Below are positions 44,251 to 57,046 of a stretch of 64,000 bases of DNA, in pieces. The translations under genes and the position numbers were made by a program. The notes beneath the pieces were generated by a model. That model was given only the letters and a program-made list of their open reading frames with translations. It had not been told where the DNA came from and did no database searches. Position 1 is the first letter of the stretch, and each line of letters starts with the position of its first letter. Origin of the DNA: Athripsodes cinereus (Eukaryota > Arthropoda > Insecta > Trichoptera > Leptoceridae); assembly GCA_947579605.1 (NCBI GenBank), contig OX388314.1, forward strand, positions 19,775,982-19,839,981. Reading direction: 5' to 3'.

Positions 44251-47200
44251 GTCAGTGAATATTACAGTAATATAAATATACATACAAATTATAAAAATAC
44301 AAATAAAAACATCTTGCACTTAACGGGTTAAGAGACATCCAATCACATCAATATACCTATAACTTTGAAAAAAGAACATGCATCACAATATAATATTTGA
44401 TTTTAATTCGAATTTTGCATATATTTATATCACGTGCTTAAGTATGCGATCATTTTTACGCAACGCACTGCTTATACCAGCTGTCACATGCTTTTTATAT
44501 TCGCACTGACCATTTCTATAATATTCTCGTATATAGTAAATAATAGCTTTATATTTACAAATCTTTAACTGTGCAATCTACCGTTTTCAATATTTTACAC
44601 GCATGTATCGTAGCTTTAATAAATCAAACCTCATTGAATGTTTTTTTTTTGGAAAACAAATCTAATAGGCACTTATTGACAATGTCAAATGATTCATATT
44701 TTAACAAAACAATTCAATTAGTAGTAGGTACTATGCAATACAGACTTCATCATAAAATAGTAGAATCACAGACTTGAAAACTGAAGATCCCAGATTCGAA
44801 CCATCTTGCGGTCTATCAACACCAACAATCACGACACGCATATTGCTACCTGTAATGATGTTTGCGGTGGTGAATTTTAGTATTATTTCAAATTCAGATT
44901 CATCTTACAAAAAACAATATTCATTGTACAAGAACGATAAGCTACATATTAAATCTAAAGATTTTATGGAACCTACTGAAATATATAAATTTAAAAATAT
45001 ATCCATATCCCAACACCCAGATCATTAGAATATCAAAAGAATATCATTAATCTGAATAACAACAACAAGGAAATTCCCCATAAAGAAACATTTGCTCTAA
45101 ACTGTATTGTTTATACAATGTATGTTGTGTGACTGACTCCCTATAAAGATTAAACGAAAAAAATACGTCGTCAAAAAGATCATTAGCGAAAATAATCAAA
45201 TTCATAATCTTCATATAAATATTTAAGTCTGTTAGTAAATATGTATGTTTGTATGTATGTTTGTACATATTTACTGTTTTGGAATAAAATTAAAAAAGTA
45301 TGTTAACATAATTATCCTCTATGGGCACCTTAATTAAATAAGGCAAATGAAAAATAGTAGGTACCTTCTATATCCACAAAATCTCATCCTTTTGGCAGGT
45401 CTAAAAATATAATAAATAATCTTATAATATATTGACAAAATGTTGCAGTTTAAATAAGATCATTTTGTATGGAAGGTCGATTTTAATCTCCATTTCTTGT
45501 CAAAACATTATCATTTCACTGTATTTAACCCAATGTAAAACTTCATGGTAAAAAAATTACGTGAACTCCTGATATATCCATCGAAAATGTTTATATGAAA
45601 GTGCTACTGCTATATTTTCACGACATTACCTAAAGGGTGTAGGCAAAGAGAACGCAAAGCCATTGAACTATCTTTGTTAATTACTCCGCAAAAACATAAA
45701 AAAAAATTATATGAAAGTTCGAGCACTCCTAAATATTTTTTTTCATTTATTTCATTATGTCTCTAATTAGTATTAAAAACTCTATCCTTTCTTATAATAA
45801 CACCTGCATTTACTTATTTGCAATAATTATTCCCTGATCAAAACCGCTTTTTAAACTAGTATGTTAATATTTCTCCTCTTTAATTGCAAACACTTTTACT
45901 GGTGACAGTGTAATATTATTAAAATTATTTCAAATATTCCACCCCAAACATCAAACTGGTGTCACTAACTATGTAGATAATATAATACAACACCGCAAAA
46001 TCGCTCATTAAAGAAAAAAAAAACAATATCACCCTTCGTTCAAGTAACAAAAAATATCAGGGAGAAAAAGATCTTATTAAAAAAACGCAATCAAAACATA
46101 GACCATTGCGTCACCATTAATTTTGCATAACAATTATTATAAAACTTTGGGGTAGGTACCTACCACTCGATTTTTTGTTTGTTTGTAAGTGTAATTTATT
46201 CTCGAATTAACAATGAAGCTTTTTTTGTTTGTTATTATTTTGGGTCATATTCAAATTCTCCTGCTGCTGTGAATTTTGATTTTATGCTATTATCTATGTT
46301 ATTAATGAGAAATATTTTTTGTTACTTTTCAGTCATTTGGGAACTACCTACGCTTGAAGAAATAAACTGCACATAGATATATTTACACTACTCAATTCTG
46401 AGGGTACAAAAAAATATGTAAATATATTTAAATTGTATAAATGTACGTACATGTATTAAGAATGTCAGATATATTAAAAGAAAATTAATATAATCATAAT
46501 TAAAAATAATTATTGTATAATTACACCAATGCTTTGAGAGTGGAAAGGTGAACAAGAAAAATAGAATATGTAGGCATTACTCGTATTTTTGCATTTCATT
46601 AATTAACTTTATAATATTAAAAAAAAAACAATTTTGGAAATGCAGCTACACAAAATATTATGATGATGTCCACACGCGATATTATCACTACAGTGTGTGG
46701 ATGTTTTGTTAATTTCTTCTAGCGAACAAAATGATCGGTAAAAAATATAAGGAATTCTTTCTCTGAATACAAATTTTAAAGAAAAAATGGGTTCCAAAAA
46801 TTGAACCTTTGTCACCCACAAAGTAACAGATATTAGAATTTTAAAATAAATCAAAATCATCAAAATTCTAACAGCGATATTTACCTTGCATACATTGCAC
46901 ATAGGATTAAACTTTTCAATTATTTTCACTGTGTAAACCTTCTCATGTCTAACGTCGAGTTTTTTTATTTAGTCTCACTTACACCCCAGATGTTTTTTTT
47001 TTCTTCTTGATTTTAATTTGCATAGCGCGATGCAATCTAACCCCTAATTACGTTACTCGCTATGCCGGCTTCAAATTATTATAAACACGCTCGATTTTAC
47101 CCCGCGCAATTAAAAATGCATTTCAACCACGGTAAATTGTGTGAATTGTTTCAATTTGTCATAAAATTATACGAAAATTGGACACTTCAGACATTAATAC

Positions 47201-47394
47201 ATGTATTATGGTTAGATTTGGCCAGTCTGATAGCATAAATATTCATGAATCATAGTTTCTAGCATATTAGAGACGGCGAGAACTAATCGGTCTATTAAAA
47301 TAAATCGGACATAAGCAAATAAATAAACCTGTTTACCTTCCGAATGAAAATTTGTGTTGAGTTTATTTCCTTCCTGCTTTGGTTTCCTTTACGG
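44251..47394. other. AT-rich non-coding stretch
   Basis: A minus-strand B-box-like GGTTCGAATCT lies near 44,795 (possible SINE remnant). A strong acceptor TATTTTTTGTTACTTTTCAG ends at 46,332 and is followed by a short in-phase frame. No gene is certain. Confidence 0.4.
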
Positions 47395-47510
47395 TCTTCT
47401 TCTAAGCCCAGCGTTCAAATAAACCTCATCAAGTCAAAACAATTCCGTACGAATCGAGTCACTTCTGTTCACGACATTCCAAACGCTTTGATTTCTTTAT
47501 CACGGTGTTT
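47395..47510 (-). repeat. short RTE-tail retroposon, degenerate copy
   Basis: CACGACATTCCAAACGCTTT then GATTTCTTTATCACGG resembles the antisense 5' end of the short unit (CACGACATTCCCTGCGCTTT, GATTTCGTTGTCATAGG at 60,180-60,213). Confidence 0.5.
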
Positions 47511-48301
47511 TGTTAAAGAGAGTCGACTACTTCATCAGTAAAATTGTGTACCTATATCTATCTTTTAAGAAGATTTGAATCACCTTTACCTTCACATAAA
47601 TAAAAGTAAATCATTTGCTAGACATTATGTGAAGATAGAAATTAAGCTATTTTCTTTTAAAAGTCTACATTCAATATGTAAAGTTTATACTTAATTTATA
47701 ATTTTAATAAATACATTGTATATTTTATTATAATATCTACCTTATATTATTATACACATTGCCATTTGAATAATAACAATTATAATTACAATGTTATTTA
47801 GTACTTTTTATATTCCGCATGGACAGAATTGTAATAACTTAAAACGTTTTGTTCCATATTCATAGTAACTTACTTACCTTATCAAAATTTGAATAAAAAA
47901 TATATACGCACATATTAGATATTATATTAGGTATGACCTATTATTTTTATAATCTAAATATGATACGGCTTTGAAACTGTACCTACTGAATATATATCAT
48001 ATTTAAATGTATATATGTCTGTTTTTCAGTATCTACCTATTCTTAATGTAGATATTACCTATGCAATATTATTTATCTACAGGAATTTTTCTTTTAGATT
48101 TTTGCTTTATTACATATATTTTGTTATGGAACTTCTCACCTCAATATTATATTCTATTTGATTAGTTATAAAGCCATATATTCGTTTAGGAGTAAGTATG
48201 TACATTGATTTTTAAACAAATATTATTATTTTTGAAACCAGTTATGACCATTATTAAAAAAATTAAAAATCAATTTTCCATCACACTTGTAATAATAATG
48301 A

Positions 48302-48620
48302 CTAGACATTTTTTAAGATGCGTCGGTTTGTGGAAAAACCACCGCAATGGCCCATTCTACACCACCTACAACACCTCCACACTCTCCAGAGTTCGCAAAT
48401 AATAGGGAATTTTGTTCCACAGCAATGGACCAACCACGCAGAAGGCACGGTCAACATAGTTAACAAACCTCTTCTACACGGCATCACAAGTCTCTTGACA
48501 GCATCTATGTTAGCAGACCTGAGTGATTTTTGCCATTCCGTTGCCTCCTCAGAAATGCAAAACTCCGAGATGTACACCGGTGGTATGCCATGTAGTGCCT
48601 TGATAACAGTCAATATACAA
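48302..48620 (-). pseudogene. LINE reverse transcriptase C-terminal fragment, frameshifted
   Basis: Minus-strand translation gives KALHGIPPVYISEFC, SLRSANIDAVKRLVMP and, after a frame change, LWNKIPYYLRTLESVEVL then stop. The LHG.PP.Y / LR / LWNKIP series is typical of the end of Jockey/CR1-type reverse transcriptases, not the RTE group. An ORF of 136 codons crosses it in the wrong frame for its last third. It is a decayed remnant. Confidence 0.7.
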
Positions 48621-48659
48621 TGATAGCGAAAAGGTTTTTTTTTTCTGTAATGCTGTTCA

Positions 48660-48700
48660 TTATTTCTTTTGAACAATAAATAAATAAATAAATAAAATAT
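48660..48700. repeat. (AATA)n simple repeat
   Basis: AATAAATAAATAAATAAATA beside the LINE fragment, on the 5' side relative to the fragment's orientation. It is therefore an independent tail or microsatellite. Confidence 0.7.
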
Positions 48701-49144
48701 GATCTTGAACATTTATGGGTAATATTGCGTGGTATTCACACATAATAATATATATCTATACCTAATTATTTTTTTTGTGATTATATCGCAAATGTTTCAT
48801 TATATCTCTCATGGGTATGATGCTAGTTAATTATAATATCCGATTAAAAAAACTTAGCTTTCAGTATTTATTTTTTATTGTATTGCTCAACTAAGGGTGG
48901 CAACATCAGGGTGTAACTATACAAACAATACCCTAAATAATGAATTGACTATAGATATAAAAAAAACTGTTATTTTTTCTTTTTGTTGTGCTACATAGTT
49001 ACCATTAGACAAAAGCCAACGAAATTACGGCGTATCGTGTGCACTAAACGGAATTCATTAAATTTATTAATGTTTAACATAATTTAGGATGGTAACTATG
49101 GTACAAATTTCCTTTTCTTATAATAATAATAATCTGGACAATTT

Positions 49145-49590
49145 ATTTAGCGCCGTTTTGTGGTACAAACCACCGCAAGGGCGCATTTTAAGTTTTTTTT
49201 TTAAATATATTATAAGTATATATCAAATTTTAATACATTTTATAATTTTAATTTAACTATTTGAATTCATTTGTAATTGTCACAAATTTGAAATATGAAA
49301 CAATTATGTGAGTTCTAATTGTAGGTATTATTATTTGTCACAAATTTTATCCACTAGTTCATTTGTTTTTAAATTTGTAATTTTAAGTAAGTTTGAAAAT
49401 AATTTAACACTCAAAAAACTATTATCTTTATAAAACTATTATCTTTATTATTTCTTTATTTCCCTTTATTTATTTCCCTCCCTATACACGAGATATCTCT
49501 AATAGGGAGGTAGTTGTAATATTATTGTGATTGTTTTTCATTGTTTATTGAAAATAATATTGTATTGTGTACCTACTTTTGAAATAAATA

Positions 49591-49621
<31 letters not shown>

Positions 49622-49622
49622 A
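49145..49622. repeat. possible LINE 3' region ending in (ATT)n
   Basis: GTTTTGTGGTACAAACCACC then GCAAGGGCGCATT resembles the hairpin downstream of the RT fragment at 48,320-48,350. The stretch ends in a pure (TTA)n run at about 49,585-49,622. Attribution is weak. Confidence 0.35.
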
Positions 49623-52004
49623 AAATTATTAACTAAAAACACTGAATTAATATTTTGTTATTTTGAATCATTATTAGATATTATTTTAATTTTTAATCTT
49701 TTTTAAAAATGAGACGTTAGAGGTTTCAGGCAGCTGCTACGAGCGCCATCCACCGACTTTCTTGTATATATTATTATAAATATTAAATATTGCGACACAT
49801 TTATTTTATTTTATTTATTAAAATTATGTAAAATAATATAAGCAATTTTGTTGTGAGGAACAAAAATTATATAAATTAACTTCCAGTTCATGCGTAGGTA
49901 TCGATTAATAATATGTGCTTATCAAAGGACTATTATTTATGTTATTTAGTTTCGTTTCATTCATAGATACTAAAAACGAATAAAACTGTGCAAAATTCTA
50001 CGGTTCAAATTTTCTACACTGTAAAAAACGCTACTATATAGTGAAATCGATGACAATAAAACACATAAATGTACTAAAATAATCGATTAGAAAAAGCGAT
50101 TCTTTATGTATAAGCGCTCGTTTAGGTACCTACTCTGTATTATGAAACAATGCTACATCTCGATGTATTGTCTCTAGTATCTCGCATTACGCCATTACTT
50201 TGTGGGGGGGAAAAACTAATGTATTTTTTCATGGATATCTCAACAGTGACGCTTTTTTAATGTATTTTTTTCGTACCAAAGGGGTAGTAAGTAGGGATGG
50301 AACAATCGAACGATTTTCTAATCGAAATATTTTCGGCATCGATGAAACCATTCGAATTTACTTATCGATCATAAATATCTGAAGTAGTTGTGCTAAATAT
50401 TATTAAATAACATTTAACTAATGTTCTAAAATTTTACAATTTGACAGGAAAAGTAGACTTTTAATATTTTTCTTTTTCACACACAATACAAACTTTTTGA
50501 ATCTTAATTTGTGAACCGAATGTGTTTCGTCAATTAATTTACTTTTTAAAACAAACGGGCCTCATTTTTTTCTTCTTTCAGTTGATCGTTACGCCAAACA
50601 AATCGAACACTTTATTATGACCAAGTTTCAAACATCGAAATATTTTTATTATCTGTTATAGAATGAATCGATTGTTATTTGCCTTAGATTGTTGCACATT
50701 ACTAGAAGGTACATCATTATTATTTTCGCCTGGGGTGGATCGATATAGCTTGTGGGGTGAATGCAAGGACGATAAATAAATGCATGTAAAAAAAATGAGT
50801 CGTCGAGTCGGGAATCACTAGTACTACTACCAACACTTTACCCTTTGGATATTATTACTATTATCTATATTTTTTGTATGTGAGGGAGCCTATATGATGC
50901 AACACTCACTCTGGAAAGTTTTGTTGTATATTTAATGCAAAGGAATTATCTTTTGGCTCCTGCAACGACACTGATAGTGCATATCTGCTTATATCACATT
51001 ATTTTGACAATATGAAATTTTAAGTAGATAATAGATAAGGGTAAATGGTTTTGATTTTTCACATACAAGTTGGAATTAAATCGTTTGTACCAGGTCTTGT
51101 GTGTCTATTTTGTACATAAAAAGAGATATTTGTTTCTAAAAAAACATATTAGAACATAGTAAACACAGTATCGATTCTCATTTTATTTAATTTGACAAAA
51201 TAGAAGATAATTGATTTTGTAATAACATGCACTTACTAACTACTTCGGAGATATTCTTTAGACTTACAGAATTCAAATTACTTACAAAAATAAATGTTCT
51301 TTTAAAGAAAAGGATAGTTTAAACATTCGAATAGGATTTTCTTAAGAACGCAATCTTTCCTGCAAAAATATGGGATACAACAAAATATTGCAAAACCAGG
51401 TACCTAAGACGGTAACTAGGCATGTTAAACATGCACTTAATAGAGGAGTAATGTGTAGATTCATGACAATTCCTCTAATTATGTACAATTTTGGGAAATT
51501 CCATGTTGATACATATATTTGCAGTTTATTATTTCTCCACGTTTAAACTAGGCAGCGAGTATAGCTGAGTAATATTTTGCATGTAGATAATATATAGTAA
51601 TACAATTAATATTCTTACTTTTATTTCAGTAAAATAATGTCTAATATTTGGTGACATTCTGAAAAAGTTTGGTCGTTTCGTAGACCCCGTGATGACGCCA
51701 TTATTATAAGTTGTACAACGTTTTATTAAAAAGTACTACCCATTATTATTATTAATAACTACTGTAATAATTTATTTTGGGTCATAAAAATTCTATCAAC
51801 GTAATAAATGTAATAATAATAATAATCTTCGTTATTTTTTTAATCGCGTCACGCAAATGAAAATGAGCATCCAGATTTTTATCGTGTTATTAAATCGTCA
51901 TTCTCTTTCTTTACGTAACGTCTTCAGATTTTTCTAGGTATAATTTATTTATTTATTTAAAATACCTTTCCTTTACTATTTATTGGCCTTAGTTAAAGTT
52001 TACA
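49623..52004. other. AT-rich non-coding stretch
   Basis: Contains a G-run GTGGGGGGGAAAA near 50,201. An acceptor-like TTTTTCTTCTTTCAG ends near 50,580. No gene is supported. Confidence 0.4.
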
Positions 52005-52270
52005 CCGTGGGGTCCCCGGTAAAGAATAGATCTCCCACTCTTTTCTGTAAGTATTCGAGTGTCCTATAAAAAGCAAATGTTCGTAAAACCTCACGTATAA
52101 GACAATTTAACGTCTTCAATTTAGCGTCAGCGATGAGGCGTGCCACTGACGTGATGACGAATGTCTTAGCTTTTATTGGCACAGAGAGGATGATTTACAT
52201 GTTTGTTATAAGCAGTTTGTCCACTGGCTACACCACTTGTGTGAGATTCCGTGATGATATAGTAGTTGCA
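52005..52270 (+). repeat. R1 dispersed repeat, near full length
   Basis: CCCGGTAAAGAATAGATCTC, CTGTAAGTATTCGAGTGTCC, AGCGATGAGGCGTGCCACTG, TTGGCACAGAGAGGATGATT, CACTGGCTACACCACTTGTG and CCGTGATGATATAGTAG. Small internal duplications (AGCGTCAGCG; GTGATGACGA) distinguish this copy. Confidence 0.88.
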
Positions 52271-52644
52271 TTTGTACAAAATTTAATATACCTAGGTGTT
52301 TCAGAACTTGATTTAATTAATCAATGTAAAAGGAGTTCAAGTTTCGTACTTTGTATTTTTTTTTCGGATCATCTTTTTTGTAAGACCATTTTTAAATCAA
52401 AATATAGAGTTTATGAGTCTACGTAGGTACTATGGAATCAAATAATTTTTAGTTAAAGTTGGTTAATTTATTCGTTGATTATATAATATGTTTTGAGAGC
52501 TTTCCTGGCTCAATAGAGCAAAATTGAAACTTGTTCTTGTATTTTTTCCAATTTACTCCTCGATTTCTCCATTAAATATAACGATTTCTATCAACGGGAT
52601 ATCCTTTCACGATACTATTCTTTAGTAGCTTTTTTATTTGGACA

Positions 52645-52698
52645 AGGGAGTGATGGTCGGGGTAGGTGTGGGACAGTAGGTAGGGGAGGTTACGGGGA
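52645..52698 (+). other. G-rich tract, potential G-quadruplex
   Basis: Four G-runs of 3-4 bases (GGGG-TAGGTGT-GGG-ACAGTAGGTA-GGGG-AGGTTAC-GGGG) in otherwise AT-rich DNA. Loops are 7, 10 and 7 bases. Confidence 0.5.
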
Positions 52699-54008
52699 TG
52701 GTTTTCTAATATTTTTTAATGTTGCTACTGGGGATGAGAAATTTATTTTTATGGCAATTAATTGCTTCGAAAGCGGATTAAAGACCCAACTACTTGTATA
52801 AAAGCGTTCTAAGTTTTCCTTTTAGTAATAATGAAAAGATCGATTTTATTTTGAGCTTACTGATCACAAATTGATAACTGTTTTATTTTTATTTTTTTTT
52901 GAAGAAAATCATTTATTATTACTTATTTAACAACATAATTTAATAAGAGAATTTATTTTACAGTTAACTTCTCCAGTTCATTAAAATTCATTTAAAATTT
53001 CAATTAATTTAGATGTAGTCGATGGTTTATAACGATGGCGTAATAAAACAAAATATAATGAAATAAATTTAAGTAGGTATTTTCAAGTATTCGAATGCTT
53101 CGTTCTTGCAATACTTTTCTTCCATTAATTTCATACTGCAGTGTAGGTAATTTTTCAGGGATAACTTTTGTATTATATTAGTTAAAAATATAAGTTTTTA
53201 AAGATACAGGTTTCTGAATAGATATGCGTAAAATATAAGTTTCTGAAGACAAAAGAATTAGCGAAAATCATTCATATTTTTGCGCGTCCAAACAATTGCA
53301 CTTGAATCGAAGGTGACTATACCTACGTTTTACAGGACACTTTTTATAAGAGATACATAATTTATTACAATTTCTATTGACTTATTAAGGTCATGCTTTA
53401 ATAACACTGACATGTCATTTCATAGTAATAATAATAAAATGTTAATAATGTTCTATCGAACAGTAATAATTTATGTAAAACTATTAGGCAAAGTATGAAA
53501 AAACAATTCACTTAATGACATCGTATAACTAACTATGTACTTACTAATAATATATATTGATTCATTACTGTTTTTACTATTAAAATGACACTATTGGAGT
53601 GTGTAGTTGAATACTATAATGAAATGTTATTATGTACGATATATGATAACCTATTGGCATTAATCAGTATAAAATGATTATTTTTAATGAGGAAATGAAC
53701 AATGGTTTAACCGGATAACAGATATTTAGCTTGATTCTAAACTGAATAAACGGATATGCGATCACTGATATGACGTAGTTAGATTAGAGTGAGTTGTCTT
53801 CTGTGGAATAAGCTGAGGTGTTTCATGATTGGTGAACCTGTGAAAACTTTCTTGACACTTCAGCAATGCATTTGTATGACATTTCAATCTACATTAACTA
53901 AAAACCTATAGATACTTATTAGTCGTTTTACGTTTGTGTTTTCATCCATTGATAAATTTACGTTGATTTCATATATTTATCAGAATATCAGGTACAAATA
54001 GTAAAACT

Positions 54009-54190
54009 TTTTCTTCTTTATATGTCGTGTCAGGGCCCTCCTAACTTTGACCATGTGAGAATGTGTCCCTATATTAAGCTGCCCAAAACAGCTCATCGAC
54101 GCTTCTTAATTCTGTCCACGCATGTATGTTATGGAGCCAAGAAGTTAATTTTTTCCAACACCAATTCAAACCTCTTTCTTGCCTTTAGTG
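54009..54190 (-). repeat. unnamed repeat with (GAA)n tail, copy 1
   Basis: CTTCTTCTTTATATGTCGTG, GTGAGAATGTGTCCCTAT, GCTGCCC and CCAACACCAATTCAAACCTC with TTTCTTGCC align block by block with 62,533-62,695. The (TTC)n start implies a minus-strand retroelement 3' end. Confidence 0.5.
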
Positions 54191-54887
54191 AAACAAAAAT
54201 AGTAAAACTAATCCGAATAATTTCTCTTCCGAATATTGAGATTCGCTGAAATAGATCGCTCTTACCAAAACACAAGTGTCAAAATTATATTTTATTTTTA
54301 AATTACAGAAATGCTAATCTGGATAATACTGGATAGTAGCCGGATATACATATCATATCTAATTCATATCATAATATATATCTAATACGCTTTGACAAAT
54401 GATTAGGGATGTAACATTAATTCATTATTACCTATCTATCTACTGCTGTTTCAATTTCACTTATTAAATATTCAAAAGAACATTTCTCACCCGAGTGCGT
54501 AAAATAAAAACCATTTATTTATGTAGCCCTTTACTATATTAAATTTTGAATTAATGAGTTTTTCTTTATGATAAACTAAAATAAATTACTTAATTCTTCG
54601 AGGATAATCATTGATTTGTATGAATTTCCAACTTTTAACAAATTTTTGTGATACCTACCAACAAATATACGAAATTTCCTCAATTTCCATATCATTCGTA
54701 TAGCATACCGTATGGTTTAAACTCAATAAAGTAAAATTTGCCTATTGTTAACAATTTTTTGCAATTTGGTAATTACATATTTACAGTTTTTCGATTTTAT
54801 CAATGAAAAAAGAACACGAGAATAAGTAATTAACATTACTATAACATTAACATTATTATAATGAAGTTCGTACCAAATAAAGTTTCC
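54191..54887. other. AT-rich non-coding stretch
   Basis: Nothing is recognised. Confidence 0.45.
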
Positions 54888-55228
54888 AATACTCCTTTTC
54901 TCAATCTCTCTTTACTGGCATTGCACATAATATAATATATGAGTACCTAATGCTGCAATACTCCTTTTCTTAATCTCTCTTTACTGGCATTGCACATAAT
55001 ATATGAGTACCTAATGCTGCAATACTCCTTTTCTCAATCTCTCTTTACTGGCATTGCACATAATATATGAGTACCTAATGCTGCAATACTCCTTTTCTCA
55101 ATCTCTCTTTACTGGCATTGCACATAATATATGAGTACCTAATGCTGCAATACTCCTTTTCTCAATCTCTCTTTACTGGCATTGCACATAATATATGAGT
55201 ACCTAATGCTGCAATACTTCTTTTCTTA
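54888..55228. repeat. 64-bp tandem satellite, five units plus a partial
   Basis: Unit starts AATACTCCTTTTCTCAATCT and contains TTTACTGGCATTGCACATAA and GAGTACCTAATGCTGC. Starts are at 54,888, 54,957, 55,021, 55,085, 55,149 and 55,213. The first unit has a 5-base insertion; the rest are 64 bases and almost identical, which points to recent expansion. Confidence 0.95.
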
Positions 55229-56790
55229 ACATTATCAATTTTAGAGAATCCTAAAAAAGACGAATGACCATCAACATATAAGATAAAACTTTATTTAAGC
55301 AGTAATTAAAGCTGCACCACGCTTCTATTTTTTTATGATACTTGTATCATCCACAGCCTGTATTTTCTGGTAACTTAGGTAACAGTTGAAATGGATGACA
55401 TTAGTGGGAATATTATAGCAGGATATAGGTAAAACAGAAAAGTAAATGATCCATTCACATCATAAATACATTATGATAAGAGTATCAATATTCTTGATCG
55501 TAAGATAACATTGTTTCTAAACACGATATTAAATATTAAAACAAAAATAATTACTGTAAAAATACTTAGAATTTAATTTCCATAATGTAGGAATATAGAA
55601 AGAGCCATTATTTTACCAATGATGTTTTTATAATATTAATACTTTGAGATATTATAATATGTATACCTACTATTTTTGTTGTTTCCGTGTTAACATGCAA
55701 ATGTTGCACAACGACTAAATACTCGGCTACATTTAATTGGAGTGCATTTCATAATAAATATATTGATTAAAATGAACATTGAATGTTTTACACTGCAATA
55801 ATTATTAGAAAATAATATTCCATTGTGTTTCTTCCTCATACGAGTACTTCAATAGAAATGAAATGACAGTTTTTTTTATTCTGTTTCAAAAAAATATTTT
55901 TACTAACAACTTTTACACATTTTTATATTAAGGTATTTCTGTTTAGCGCTCTCTATCAAAAAATATCAACAATTGTCCTTTAATGATCCTTCCGGAAGCA
56001 CATAGCAGAAAACAGCTTTCTACATTCAGAGCTGCAGGTTTAAGAACATCTTCCCACAACATTCTGAACAATTCTCTTTATGGCTAAAAATAGACTTAAA
56101 ATTATAAGAGCAATAATAATTTCTATAAGAAATAAAATATACACTTATTCGAAAATCATAACCGTAAGATGTTGGTTAGTGTATGAAATATATTACATCT
56201 ATCAATTAATTTCCTAGAGATACCCCTAGTACCTACATATATTTACCGCAGGGTAGTATTATTGACAATAAATTTATTCTTAGATATCTCTTACCCCTGA
56301 CCACGTACTTATTCCATACATCATTCGCATCGAAAACATTCAATTATTTACCCCGACTAAGGGTGGTTTCAGAAGAAAATTCGGAAGTCTTAGTGAAAAT
56401 TATTACATATTTTGTTTTAGTGATTTTAGTCAGGATGGTGTTAATAATTTATTGCGCAGAGATGACATTCTTTTTATTTTTCATTCAATGCATTCGCTAT
56501 CTATTCAATGTGTAGATATAATTCAACATTTAATCACAACTTCATATCATTATTTCAGGACCAGTTTTCGAAATCCATTGATCAGTCAATTTATAGTGAA
56601 TCGAAAATTATCCAAATAATATCAAACAGGGGATAGAAACAAGCCTCATTCATTCAATGCAAGATTATGTTAATTGACTAACTCTTCAACGATATATGTA
56701 AACAGTTTTCTCTCATAATTTCACTCTTTTGATTTCATGTTAATTACAAAATGTATAAATATTTTTGTGTATGTATGTATAAATATAAAT
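55229..56790. other. AT-rich non-coding stretch
   Basis: An acceptor-like TTCATATCATTATTTCAG ends at 56,558 and is followed by a 25-codon frame to TAG at 56,634. Otherwise nothing is recognised. Confidence 0.45.
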
Positions 56791-57046
56791 CCCGTGGAGA
56801 ACCCGGTAAAGAATTGGTCTCCCACTCTTCTCCATAAGTTTTCGAGTGTCCTGTAAAAGGCAGGTGTTCGAAAAAATAAGACATTTTACATCTTGAATTC
56901 AGCGATGGGGTTTGCCACCCGTCCTGAATGTCTTGATTTTATATTGGCACGGAGAAGACAGCTTGCATATTTTATATGCAACTGGTCTGCTGGCTACCCC
57001 ACTTGTGGGATATGCCGTGATGGTATAGATAGATAGATAGAGATAA
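56791..57046 (+). repeat. R1 dispersed repeat, full-length reference copy
   Basis: Complete block order: CCCGTGGAGAACCCGGTAAA, GTTTTCGAGTGTCCTGTAAA, GGCAGGTGTTCGAAAAAATA, CAGCGATGGGGTTTGCCACC, TTGGCACGGAGAAGACAGCT, CTGGTCTGCTGGCTACCCCA, CTTGTGGGATATGCCGTGAT and a (GATA)n tail. ATAAATAT occurs at both borders and may be a TSD. No tRNA-like head, no ORF, no clear TIR. The class is unknown. Confidence 0.9.

Noticed and set aside
44755..44860. tRNA-like segment with B-box GGTTCGAATCT on minus
   Set aside because: No A-box at the right distance and no cloverleaf. At most a SINE remnant.
49585..49622. Long (TTA)n run as a possible regulatory element
   Set aside because: Simple microsatellite, common in this AT-rich genome.
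54888..55228. CRISPR-like array
   Set aside because: Contiguous tandem units without spacers, in a eukaryotic context. It is a satellite.
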